Shown here in pieces: positions 9,101-11,340 of a DNA stretch of 11,490 nucleotides. Numbering within the stretch: position 1 is the stretch's first letter; each line of letters opens with the position of its first letter. The translations under genes were made by a program, and so were the position numbers. Source of the DNA: Baffinella frigidus (Eukaryota > Cryptophyceae > Cryptomonadales > Baffinellaceae); assembly GCA_026770585.1 (NCBI GenBank), contig MU646362.1, positions 923,050 to 934,539 of the forward strand. Direction: 5' to 3'. The notes under the pieces are model-generated. The model was not told where the DNA came from, did not search any database, and saw only the letters and a program-made list of their open reading frames with translations.

Positions 9101-10950
9101 CCTCCTGGGCCCTTAAAGCTCATACGCCCTACGGTAGGGCCCTAGGACCTGCCTATGATTTTGAAGAAGAAAAACCTGTCTGTATACGGTTCGACGATTC
9201 CCAGAGCTCGATGATCTTGGAGAGCATCGTGGCAGAAATCACCATCGACAGAAGGATCGTCAGCGATCCAAACCTGCAGGGTTTAGGTTTTAGGGTTTAG
9301 GGCCCAAACCTAACGGCGTCGGATTTCGGGGTTGGAGTTCAGTGTGAGGGTGAATCGGCGGGATGTAAGGTTTTAGGTTTCAGGGTTTAGGGTTTGCGGT
9401 TTGCGGTTTAGGGTTTAGGACATAAGGTTTAGGGTTCAGGGTTTAAGGTCTGGAGTTTGGGGTTAGGGTTTAGGGCATAGGGTTTAGGGTTTGGTTTTCA
9501 GGGCTGAGGAGTTAGGGTTTGGGGTTCAAGGATTAAGGTTTAGAGTATAGGGTTTCGGGTTTAAGATTCAGGGTTTAGGATGTAGGGTTAATGGTTCAGG
9601 GTTTAGGGTTTCAGGCTGATTCGCCGCGGTTTAGGGTTTCAGGGTTTAGGATTTTAGGGTTTGGGGTTAGCGGATCGGGGTGCACCAGGCCTCGAGGGTG
9701 GTGTTTTAAGGTCCAAGGATTAGGGTTTAGAGTATATGTTTTCGGGTTGAGGATTCAGGGTTCGGGGTTTAGGGTTTAGGGTTTAGGGTTTAGGGTTTAG
9801 GGTTTAGGGTTTGGGGTTTGGTTCAGGGTTTTAGGTTTAGGAGTTAGGGTTTAGGGTTTGGGGATCGGGTTAGGGTTTGGGGATCGGGTTAGGGTTTGGG
9901 GATCGGGTTAGGGTTTGGGGGTCGGGGTTTTAGGGTTTTAGGGTTTGGGGTTAGCGGATCGGGGTGCACCAGGCCTCGAGGGTGGTGTAGGCCACCACCG
10001 ATTGGATCGCGAACAGCGTCTGGTTTTGGGTGTCGGGGGTCAGTCATGCAAAAAGCCAACGCCAGCGAGGTACTCAGAGCCTACGGATTGCCTACGGCAG
10101 GAGCCCTCCTCCTACGACTTTTAGAGACCTTTTTGTTTTAAACGTCGTAGGAGGAGGGGGGGGTTCCTACCGTAGGCTAAGGGGTCCGCTGGCGTTAGTG
10201 TTCCGCATTGTTAGGGTCCACACGCCCTCCGAAGTGGAGCAAATCGAGGCTGAAGCTCGAGCCATTTCCTTCGGCCAGAGCCGCGAATTCAGGGTTGGGT
10301 AGGCCACTACTGGTTGGATCGCGAACAGCGTCTGGTTTCAGGTGTCGGGTTTGAGGTTTAGGGTTGAGAGTTTGGGGTTCAGGGTTTAGGGTTTAGAGTT
10401 GAAGGTATGGAGATGAGTACAGGTACGTTAGGGCAGGTGCCGTGCGTGGTTAAGGGTTTAGGGCTTAGGGTTTAGGGTTTAGGATTAAGGATTTAGGGTT
10501 TACGATTTAGGGTTTAGAGTTTAGGGTTTAGGGTTTAGGGTTTAGGGTTTAGGGTTGAAGATGTTGGGTTTGGGGTCTGCGGTTTAGGTTTCAGGGCGTA
10601 GGTCGGGTTTAGGGATCAGGGTCAAGGGGTGACGTGTTCATGAATGCAACTGCGTCTCCCAAGTCGGCAATTTGGCAAACGAGTCGGGCCAAGTCCTACC
10701 GAAATACGTCTGCATCGATCGAGACCCTGCATCGATCCAGGGTGGGTGGACCTGTTCGAAATCAACTTTTGAAATGTCTTCGAAATGAACTTTTAAAATA
10801 TCTCGAAATCAACTTCGAAATCAACTTTTGAAATCAACATTTGAATGTCAACTTTTGGAGACCTGCAAGGTGTTCATGAAGGAGAGGCCGTAGCTGCGCG
10901 AGGGGAGCACTTCCTCCACCCCGTCCCGAATCCCGAGGTACTCCTGATAC
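103..10950 (-). CDS. Split gene for a CNG/HCN/KCNH-type cation channel subunit with two tandem cyclic-nucleotide-binding domains (partial)
   Basis: Joined exons (5' to 3' on the minus strand): 10950-10863, 10019-9970, 9273-9176, 7938-7850, 7018-6947, 6500-6369, 5806-5705, 5263-5189, 4834-4787, 3899-3828, 2915-2825, 1989-1930, 1703-1615, 822-740, 133-about 103. All fourteen introns start GT, every acceptor is CAG, and split codons rejoin in phase (for example exon 3 ends in G and exon 4 begins AG, giving Glu). Reading order is P-loop, S6, C-linker, CNBD1, CNBD2, the known order for CNG/HCN/KCNH/plant Shaker channels, except that a second CNBD is added. CNBD1 has the FGEL and RTAT phosphate-cassette hallmarks. 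The role inferred is a plasma- or organelle-membrane cation channel gated or modulated by cyclic nucleotide. The voltage sensor and start codon lie outside the window, and no stop codon is assigned. The gene model is inferred from homology and phase; no transcript was seen. Confidence 0.82.
158..474 (+). repeat. Telomere-type (TTTAGGG)n array, perfect then degenerate, in intron 14
   Basis: About 17 uninterrupted TTTAGGG units (roughly 160-280), then TTTAGTG, TTTATTG and TTCAGGG variants, then cleaner units again near 412-474. On the coding (minus) strand this reads CCCTAAA. It is interstitial, inside the intron between exons 14 and 15, not a chromosome end. Confidence 0.95.
475..733 (+). repeat. 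TTTCGGG-variant heptamer block in intron 14
   Basis: Heptamer array dominated by TTTCGGG with TCTCGGG and TTCAGGG variants. Unlike TTTAGGG or CCCTAAA it has no stop in any frame, so it gives spurious reading frames on both strands with a 7-residue period (GFRVSGF; ETRNPKP). Exon 14 begins right after it. Confidence 0.95.
740..822 (-). CDS. Exon 14: CNBD2 beta-8 and alpha-B
   Basis: 83 nt, acceptor gaacgcag, donor gtcagc; 27 codons + 2 bases. It encodes TYQETVRAKGAVTLYSLDQS followed by ELSEVFE. This fits V-x-A-x-x-x-V-x-L-Y-x-L-x-x-x-E-L-x-x-x-F of CNBDs. The site of the phosphate-binding Arg-Thr-Ala is Q-E-T, so the key Arg is missing. Upstream on the coding strand are two ttgactaat/ttgactgat motifs (843-877) that would serve well as branch points. 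Confidence 0.75.
888..1455. repeat. Duplicated blocks around a GA-rich microsatellite (intron 13)
   Basis: 888-907 and 1327-1346 share gcacaccctc..gatgc; 923-935 and 1355-1367 are identical (ctcgcttcctccc); 1107-1120 and 1432-1445 are identical (cccaggagactctg). This suggests a tandem duplication of roughly 130-240 bp. In the left copy the middle has expanded into a GAGA/GTGAGTGA purine microsatellite (about 943-1098). Confidence 0.7.
1214..1315. repeat. 25-bp tandem repeat, four copies
   Basis: The core ataagtggcc starts at 1221, 1246, 1271 and 1296, an exact 25-bp period. Units differ mainly by cactct versus cgctct. Its taagtggcca core also occurs in the terminal inverted repeats of the element at 7473-7577. 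It lies inside intron 13. Confidence 0.9.
1615..1703 (-). CDS. Exon 13: CNBD2 degenerate phosphate cassette
   Basis: 89 nt, acceptor gatgcag, donor gtacac; 2 bases + 29 codons, ends in phase 0. It encodes ALAEFCEGRLEGINS then ETRCIGFAEMLAGT. The G-F-A-E-M-L stretch occupies the place of F-G-E-L/A-x-L. The Glu is kept but the preceding Gly is Ala, and no R-T-A follows in exon 14. CNBD2 is thus likely structural, or binds something other than a cyclic nucleotide. No duplicate of this exon was seen. Confidence 0.75.
1716..1926 (+). repeat. TTTAGGG/TTTGGGG heptamer array filling intron 12
   Basis: Nearly all of the short intron between exons 12 and 13 (1704-1929) consists of TTTAGGG, TTTGGGG and TTGAGGG units. 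On the coding strand this leaves only CCCTAAA-type units between donor gtgcaa and acceptor gatgcag, so branch point and pyrimidine tract must come from the repeat itself. Confidence 0.92.
1930..1989 (-). CDS. Exon 12: CNBD2 beta strands 1-4
   Basis: 60 nt, acceptor gaaacag, donor gtgcaa; 2 bases + 19 codons + 1 base. It encodes DVICEEGLRADMAFVFRKG. This is a second copy of the G-D-x-I-x-x-E-G-x-x-A-x-x-x-F-V-x-x-G beta-roll motif, clearly diverged from exon 7. The one-base overhang joins GA of exon 13 to give a Gly codon. A decayed copy without a GT donor is at 2210-2269. Confidence 0.78.
2027..2187. repeat. Two identical 49-bp hairpin elements
   Basis: 2027-2075 and 2139-2187 are identical. 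Each holds the stem CCCTACGG / CCGTAGGG (8-nt loop) followed by gggacataggggggttcc, the arm shared with other inverted-repeat elements at 3934-4093 and 8694-8826. Both lie in intron 11 between exon 12 and its decayed copy. Before the second copy is the dispersed motif ccttaagcgacacgacc. Confidence 0.85.
2210..2269 (-). pseudogene. Decayed copy of exon 12
   Basis: Homologous to exon 12 at about 85% over 60 bp with an intact acceptor (gctgcag). It reads DVTCEEGLRANMAFVFHKGG. The donor gtgcaa has been replaced by gcgacc, so it cannot end as exon 12 does. Frame is otherwise open; changes include I3T and D11N. Confidence 0.75.
2642..2699. repeat. Inverted repeat, 14-bp arms
   Basis: Arm taaagtagggtcgt (2642-2655) is perfectly complementary to acgaccctacttta (2686-2699) with a 30-nt loop. 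It is next to the large palindrome at 2722-2765, in intron 11. AT-richer than its surroundings; no coding content recognised. Confidence 0.85.
2722..2765. repeat. 44-bp near-perfect palindrome
   Basis: Centred between 2743 and 2744 (on CTGCAG), with a single mismatched pair (2731/2756). Outer arm ttgatggtc, inner arm acctcgctctg. It could extrude as a cruciform or fold as an RNA hairpin with no loop. In intron 11. Confidence 0.92.
2825..2915 (-). CDS. Exon 11: linker and alpha-A of CNBD2
   Basis: 91 nt, acceptor ctttgcag, donor gtaacc, phase 0 in and phase 1 out (one G left over). It encodes LWVPELRGISIAASER, IARRMAANRLDFND. The helix-rich ELRGIS..IA..IA.RM pattern, followed by F-N-D-G, matches the segment before the beta roll of a cNMP domain. 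The link to exon 12 is supported by phase: the leftover G plus GG of exon 12 gives Gly, reading NDGDVICEEG. A 45-bp copy of its 5' half lies at 3007-3051. Confidence 0.7.
2925..3272 (+). repeat. TTTGGGG / TTTGTGG / TTTGGCG heptamer blocks in intron 10
   Basis: Heptamer repeats with blockwise variants: TTTGGCG and TATCGGG (2930-3005), TTTGGGG (3060-3105), TTTGTGG (3118-3165), then GTGTGGGG. These variants lack stops in the plus direction and produce overlapping spurious frames in three registers. Confidence 0.9.
3007..3051 (-). pseudogene. Partial copy of exon 11 (5' half)
   Basis: 45 bp with 2 differences from 2871-2915, with its own acceptor (tgtaccag). It reads LWVPELRGISIAALEQ, then runs into heptamer repeat without the original donor. 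A truncated, probably recent duplicate in intron 10. Confidence 0.85.
3274..3730 (-). repeat. Four stand-alone 27-nt microexon copies of the exon 10 3' half
   Basis: Copies at 3704-3730 (SIALCLRTT), 3512-3538 (HIALCLRTT), 3371-3397 (SIAPCIRTT) and 3274-3300 (SIAPCIRTT). Each is exactly 27 nt, phase 0 in and out, preceded by CAG and followed by GT (gtgcga, gtgcga, gtgcga, gtcccg). The parent is the last 27 nt of exon 10 (3828-3854). Separating sequence is heptamer-derived (TTCAGGG, GCTCAAGG, TTTATGG). Any could be included as a cassette without breaking the frame; whether they are spliced is unknown. Confidence 0.75.
3828..3899 (-). CDS. Exon 10: CNBD1 alpha-C helix
   Basis: 72 nt (24 codons), phase 0 on both sides, acceptor gtggcag, donor gtgcgc. 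It encodes VLKSFPEMAAEIATQ followed by SIAPCLRTT. The F-P-E-M-x-x-x-I-x pattern is the alpha-C helix that closes over the nucleotide in CNBD channels. The second half, from an internal CAG onward, is the parent of four stand-alone 27-nt copies downstream. A 5' copy of the exon lies at 4277-4321. Confidence 0.8.
3934..4093. mobile_element. MITE-like element with 25-bp terminal inverted repeats
   Basis: 160 bp. Left end 3934-3958 (cacacagcggactacg then aagggattt) matches the reverse complement of 4069-4093 at 24 of 25. Inside is the arm aaccccccctatgtccc shared with elements at 2027-2187 and 8694-8826. No coding capacity. No clear target-site duplication was found. A solo end is at 8005-8029 and a diverged one near 8729. 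It lies in intron 9 between exon 10 and its copy. Confidence 0.78.
4161..4225. repeat. 65-bp dispersed repeat, copy A
   Basis: Ungapped match (about 48 of 65) to 11411-11475, including an identical 17-bp core cagcattctcgagtgga. On the minus strand it reads RMLEEPIYMWGCKTLYQ here and RMLNHPIHTWGC at the other site, so it may be a copied exon whose identity is not recognised. Confidence 0.6.
4277..4321 (-). pseudogene. Partial copy of exon 10 (5' part)
   Basis: Acceptor gtggcag kept. It reads VRKSFPEMAAEIAT then diverges, with no donor at the expected place. One replacement (L2R). Upstream flank ccgcgcgg is also shared with exon 10, so intron sequence was copied along with it. Confidence 0.75.
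4412..4459 (-). CDS. Exon 9 duplicate (possible alternative exon)
   Basis: 48 nt, same length, phase and borders as exon 9 (acceptor cccag, donor gtgcgt). It encodes VNFCYLYMPRRNDLEQ. It differs from exon 9 at about 6-7 of 48 positions, with replacements D2N, H5Y, L9P and M14L; no stop or frameshift. As both copies are phase 0 in and out, either or both could be included. A Pro at the L9 position would sit near the start of alpha-B and might disturb the fold. Could be a mutually exclusive exon or a young, unused duplicate. Confidence 0.5.
4484..4778 (-). repeat. Heptamer repeats in reversed orientation (CCCTAAA/CCCAAAC on plus)
   Basis: Two patches, about 4484-4532 and 4655-4778, carry the C-rich strand on plus (caaacccaaaccctaagcccg and related), opposite to nearly all other arrays here. 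They sit exactly between the two copies of exon 9. Between them is a short unique stretch with repeated atattcgaagt. Confidence 0.88.
4787..4834 (-). CDS. Exon 9: CNBD1 beta-8 and alpha-B
   Basis: 48 nt (16 codons), phase 0 on both sides, acceptor caccag, donor gtgtgc. It encodes VDFCHLYMLRRNDMEQ. This matches the C-D/H-L-Y-x-L-x-x-x-D-x-x-x segment after the phosphate cassette in CNBDs. A complete second version with intact splice signals lies at 4412-4459. The shortness of the exon and its canonical borders make it invisible to simple frame-length searches. Confidence 0.85.
4838..5178 (+). repeat. Mixed heptamer array in intron 8
   Basis: TTTAGGG, TTTGGGG, TTTCGGG and, near 5088-5175, a TGTAGGG-dominated block. 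It fills almost the whole intron between exons 8 and 9 and reaches to within about 4 nt of the exon 9 acceptor. Confidence 0.92.
5189..5263 (-). CDS. Exon 8: CNBD1 phosphate-binding cassette
   Basis: 75 nt (25 codons), phase 0 on both sides, acceptor gaagcag, donor gtctca. It encodes VLEPGQCFGELSLWM then EARRTATVTS. It contains the phosphate-binding cassette F-G-E-L-x-L and the R-T-A-T motif. In characterised cNMP-binding domains the Glu contacts the ribose 2'-OH and the Arg contacts the cyclic phosphate. Both residues are kept, so CNBD1 is likely to bind cAMP or cGMP. This is the clearest family signature in the window. Confidence 0.93.
5278..5429 (+). repeat. TTTAGGG array in intron 7, interrupted by unique sequence
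   Basis: Short TTTAGGG/TTTGGGG run at 5278-5318, unique sequence to 5363, then clean TTTAGGG units to 5429. Intron 7 is 5264-5704; its remaining part, 5430-5704, holds a decayed exon 7 fragment and otherwise nothing recognised. Confidence 0.9.
5505..5532 (-). pseudogene. Decayed fragment of exon 7
   Basis: Minus-strand reading FQVTVSDASKT corresponds in frame to QVTVAEASKI of exon 7. No acceptor or donor of the parent remains. Short and diverged, so the assignment rests on the collinear match ttttggacgc.tcgg. Confidence 0.55.
5705..5806 (-). CDS. Exon 7: CNBD1 beta strands 1-4
   Basis: 102 nt (34 codons), phase 0 on both sides, acceptor cgacag, donor gtacct. It encodes VIAAEGTTGAEMYLLKQGNV, then QVTV and ends KIIVVS. 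This is the classical cyclic-nucleotide-binding beta roll: V-I-x-x-E-G-x-x-G-x-x-M-Y-x-x-x-x-G-x-V-x-V. It follows directly on the P-G-Q of exon 6. A decayed partial copy is at 5505-5532. Confidence 0.9.
5816..5935 (+). repeat. TTTGGGG heptamer array in intron 6
   Basis: Begins 10 nt upstream of the exon 7 acceptor and consists of TTTGGGG and TTTAGGG units. Intron 6 continues to 6368 with unique sequence, a small reversed CCCTAAA-like patch (about 5987-6030), another heptamer run (6063-6137) and fragments of exon 6. Confidence 0.9.
6143..6162 (-). pseudogene. Fragment of exon 6 3' end with donor
   Basis: Plus-strand tgcggacctggccggggacg mirrors the exon 6 3' end and donor (6363-6379). The minus reading is VPGQ followed by gtccgc. 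A further fragment, gacggtgcggacgggg, at about 6254-6269 repeats 6379-6394 of exon 6. Confidence 0.6.
6369..6500 (-). CDS. Exon 6: end of C-linker and start of CNBD1
   Basis: 132 nt (44 codons), the longest exon, phase 0 on both sides, acceptor gcgcag, donor gtccgc. It encodes YRVIHKLFPKALSSS, NLFKNTTDAFI, SQCVIHM and ends RTVPGQ. This corresponds to the C-linker D'-F' helices (x-L-F-x-x-x-x-x-x-x-x-L-F) and the CNBD alpha-A plus first turn ending P-G. Two further copies of its 5' part (6586-6638 and 6730-6776) and fragments of its 3' end (6143-6162) lie in the neighbouring introns. Confidence 0.88.
6586..6638 (-). pseudogene. Copy of exon 6 5' part with premature stop
   Basis: Acceptor ctcctcag present. 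It reads YRVIHKLSPTALSS and then a stop codon where the parent has Ser. Loss of frame marks it as a non-functional duplicate in intron 5. Confidence 0.75.
6730..6776 (-). pseudogene. Second copy of exon 6 5' part
   Basis: Acceptor gcgcag identical to the parent. It reads YRLSHKLFPKALSSS, then departs from exon 6. It is closer to the parent than the 6586-6638 copy. No donor follows at the homologous place. Confidence 0.75.
6783..6938 (+). repeat. TTTAGGG/TTCAGGG array in intron 5
   Basis: Heptamer repeats between the second exon 6 copy and exon 5, ending about 8 nt from the exon 5 donor. Orientation as in most of the window. Confidence 0.92.
6947..7018 (-). CDS. Exon 5: C-linker continuation
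   Basis: 72 nt (24 codons), phase 0 on both sides, acceptor gcgcag, donor gtccgc. It encodes DFRYANPYVDF, EKRF, LDELPLEMQ. The D-E-L-P-x-x-(L/M) motif is the hallmark of the C-linker C' helix region in HCN/CNG/KCNH channels. No reading frame of useful length marks it because the exon is short and flanked by stops; it was found from the motif and the splice signals. No duplicate of this exon was seen. Confidence 0.85.
7029..7470. repeat. Diverged tandem repeats in intron 4
   Basis: The motif series (c)acgttaacaccagacctttcttt ... cagtcaaaa recurs at about 7029, 7152, 7221 and 7290, with the cagtcaaaagcc.ggg.ccc tail again near 7430. Units are roughly 65-120 bp and imperfect. No coding sequence recognised; 7578-7770 appears to be unique sequence with nothing identified. 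Confidence 0.6.
7473..7577. mobile_element. MITE-like element with perfect 18-bp terminal inverted repeats
   Basis: 105 bp. Left arm TATCCCTTAAGTGGCCAG (7473-7490) is the exact reverse complement of 7560-7577. The interior carries gctcatacgccctaccgtag and gggccctaggacctg, shared with the hairpin at 9073-9154, so the two belong to one family. In intron 4. Confidence 0.82.
7773..7842. repeat. 16-bp tandem repeat containing a telomere half-unit
   Basis: ttgaca starts at 7775, 7791, 7807 and 7823 (16-bp period); the unit is ttgacaactttagggt with small changes. It merges TTTAGGG with a non-telomeric half and abuts the exon 4 donor. Confidence 0.88.
7850..7938 (-). CDS. Exon 4: C-linker A'-B' helices
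   Basis: 89 nt, acceptor tgtttgcag, donor gtgaga. Its first two bases complete GAG with the last base of exon 3. It encodes ERDNQINAVASFMAHNNIDG, ELR, then a segment ending FDYF. This matches the C-linker pattern seen after S6 in HCN/KCNH/CNG channels (M-x-x-V-x-x-F/Y-M-x-x-x-x-I/L-P-x-x-L-R-x-x-I-x-x-Y-F/Y). This linker carries movement of the binding domain to the gate. Several short copies of the 5' end of this exon, each with its acceptor, lie just upstream in intron 3. Confidence 0.85.
8005..8160. repeat. Solo MITE end followed by repeated exon 4 5' ends
   Basis: 8005-8029 is one end of the 3934-4093 element. Then come copies of the exon 4 start with its acceptor flank at 8036-8051 (RDNQI), 8077-8092 (ERDNQIS) and about 8124-8139 (diverged). 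The intron flank aacaaacactcgag is copied too. A further copy with acceptor, reading RDNHH, is at 8521-8537. None continues into the rest of exon 4. Confidence 0.75.
8308..8327. repeat. 20-bp palindrome in an AT-rich stretch
   Basis: ttaattagggccctagttaa is palindromic with one mismatched pair, followed at 8329 by a partial direct repeat (tttaattagggcc). It lies in the AT-rich part of intron 3 (about 8240-8390). Confidence 0.75.
8370..8537. other. Unassigned stretch open in several frames (intron 3)
   Basis: Both strands read open for about 55-60 residues, and on minus at least two frames are open. One minus frame reads SMALLLSKVITVLKDEFQ; another follows directly from the RDNHH copy of the exon 4 start. 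No family was recognised. It could be a skipped or alternative exon, or chance. Confidence 0.3.
8556..8636. repeat. ccttaagcga tandem motif
   Basis: Four imperfect units of about 16-22 bp with core ccttaagcga(c/t)a. Single copies of the same motif precede the hairpin elements at about 2119 and 8764, so it is part of that element family. Confidence 0.75.
8694..8826. mobile_element. Inverted-repeat element, 22-bp arms
   Basis: 133 bp. Left arm 8694-8715 (cgtatgacccccc then ctatgtccc) matches the reverse complement of 8805-8826 at 21 of 22. The interior holds a diverged end of the 3934-4093 element (cacacagcggacttcgaag) and the ccttaagcga-type motif. No coding capacity. 8830-9060 shows a small reversed heptamer patch and otherwise nothing recognised. 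Confidence 0.78.
9073..9154. mobile_element. 82-bp hairpin element
   Basis: Outer arms aggcaggtcctagggc (9073-9088) and 9139-9154 are exact complements (16 bp). Inner arms gggcgtatgagc (9090-9101) and 9118-9129 are exact complements (12 bp). It shares sequence with the 7473-7577 element. It ends about 20 nt from the exon 3 donor, inside intron 3. Confidence 0.85.
9176..9273 (-). CDS. Exon 3: S6 pore-lining helix
   Basis: 98 nt, acceptor cctgcag, donor gttttt; it begins with the G completing Trp and ends with one base of a split codon. It encodes 32 residues from FGSLTILLSMV through ISATMLSKIIELW to SSNRIQT: a run of about 20 hydrophobic residues followed by a polar stretch. This is the S6 pattern of CNG/HCN/KCNH channels (hydrophobic helix, then I-x-x-I-x-x-x-N-x-x). 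No Pro hinge and no clear Gly hinge is visible; a Ser takes the small-residue position. Confidence 0.8.
9275..9950 (+). repeat. Degenerate TTTAGGG array with duplicated exon 2 part (intron 2)
   Basis: Heptamer variants throughout, with a perfect (TTTAGGG)n run near 9775-9810 and a tandem gggtttggggatcgggtta unit at about 9856-9915. It contains the 53-bp duplicate of the exon 2 donor region at 9652-9704. Confidence 0.92.
9652..9704 (-). pseudogene. Copy of exon 2 3' end and donor
   Basis: 53 bp identical to 9936-9988. It includes the TTLEA coding end and donor gtgcac plus the start of the intron, but not the exon 2 acceptor or first half. Exact identity points to a recent duplication. Confidence 0.85.
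9970..10019 (-). CDS. Exon 2: selectivity-filter region and start of S6
   Basis: 50 nt, acceptor aaaccag, donor gtgcac, phase 0 in and phase 2 out (the TG completes a Trp codon with exon 3). It encodes TLFAIQSVVAYTTLEA then W. Joined to exon 1 it continues the pore helix, and TTLEAWF matches the T-T-x-E-x-x-F that precedes S6 in this family. Aligned without gaps, the place of the K-channel TVGYGD signature is LFAIQS, so no GYG filter is present. Two further partial copies of this exon lie nearby (9652-9704 and 10298-10331). Confidence 0.72.
10056..10198. mobile_element. Long hairpin element between exon 2 and its copy
   Basis: Outer arms ccaacgccagcg (10056-10067) and cgctggcgttag (10187-10198) match at 11 of 12. 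Inner arms 10104-10118 and 10144-10158 (gtcgtaggaggaggg) match perfectly over 15 bp. gcctacgg near 10079 pairs with ccgtaggc near 10170. The loop is T-rich. ggggttcctac links it to the 2027-2187 family. Confidence 0.8.
10298..10331 (-). pseudogene. Copy of exon 2 5' part
   Basis: Acceptor flank gaaaccag kept. It reads TLFAIQPVVAYPTL, then departs. Changes S7P and T12P; no matching donor. The FAIQ filter-position sequence is the same as in exon 2. Confidence 0.78.
10345..10625 (+). repeat. TTTAGGG array in intron 1
   Basis: Mixed heptamer units with a clean TTTAGGG run at about 10510-10553. 10626-10745 is mostly unique; minus-strand ttcatgaacac at about 10636-10646 resembles the exon 1 end (FMNT) and may be a remnant copy. 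Confidence 0.88.
10752..10858. repeat. Imperfect tcgaaatcaacttttgaaat tandem repeat
   Basis: Five or six diverged units of about 18-21 bp, AT-rich, ending at the exon 1 donor. It gives a spurious plus-strand frame ending in EINFEINF. Confidence 0.8.
10863..10950 (-). CDS. Exon 1 of window: turret and pore helix of the channel
   Basis: 88 nt, between acceptor cacgcag and donor gtctcc; it starts with the last base of a split codon and ends in phase 0. It encodes about 29 residues beginning YQEYLGIRDG and ending SYGLSFMNTLQ. The SY..SF.NTLQ stretch resembles the pore helix of six-transmembrane cation channels (S-Y/F-W-A-T-x-T-x-T pattern). The preceding charged segment fits the S5-pore turret. 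The hydrophobic S5 itself is not in this exon and should lie in an exon further 5', not identified here. Domain assignment rests mainly on its in-frame join to exons 2 and 3. Confidence 0.7.
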
Positions 10951-10969
10951 CTGCGTGCGTGGCCAGGAG

Positions 10970-11340
10970 GGTTTAGATTTTTATTTTATTTATTATTGTG
11001 ATGTTTCTTTTTCTTATTCTGGGTTTTTTTTCATTTTTTTTTTTTTGTGGGGTTTTGGGTTCTGGGTTTTGTGTTTTGGGGTTTGGGTTTTGGGTTTGGG
11101 GATTGGAGTTTTGGGTTTTGGGTTTTGGGATGGGGTTTAGGGTTTGGTCTTCATGGTTTAGGGTTTAGGGTTTAGGGTTTAGGGTTTAGGGCTTGAGCGG
11201 AGCGTGCCGAGGGGTGATGGCGATTCGATTTTGGGTTGGGTGTTTTGGGTTTTGGGTTTTGGGATTGGTGTTTGGGGTTTGGGGCTTAGGGGTTAGGGTT
11301 TAGGGTTTAGGGTTTAGGGTCTGAGCAGATCGTGCCGAAG
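10970..11340 (+). repeat. T-rich tract and TTTTGGG/TTTAGGG arrays upstream of exon 1
   Basis: A T-rich stretch (10977-11046), then TTTTGGG octamer-like and TTTAGGG units. Two related unique inserts, 11183-11212 and 11313-11342 (both with gag.g.cgtgccga), lie within it. On minus they read around GT(I/L)..S and may be copies of an upstream exon, not assigned. Confidence 0.8.

Noticed and set aside
9896-10302. Plus frames of 81-90 residues across the hairpin element
   Set aside because: Antisense to exon 2 and its copy and through the hairpin; no family features.
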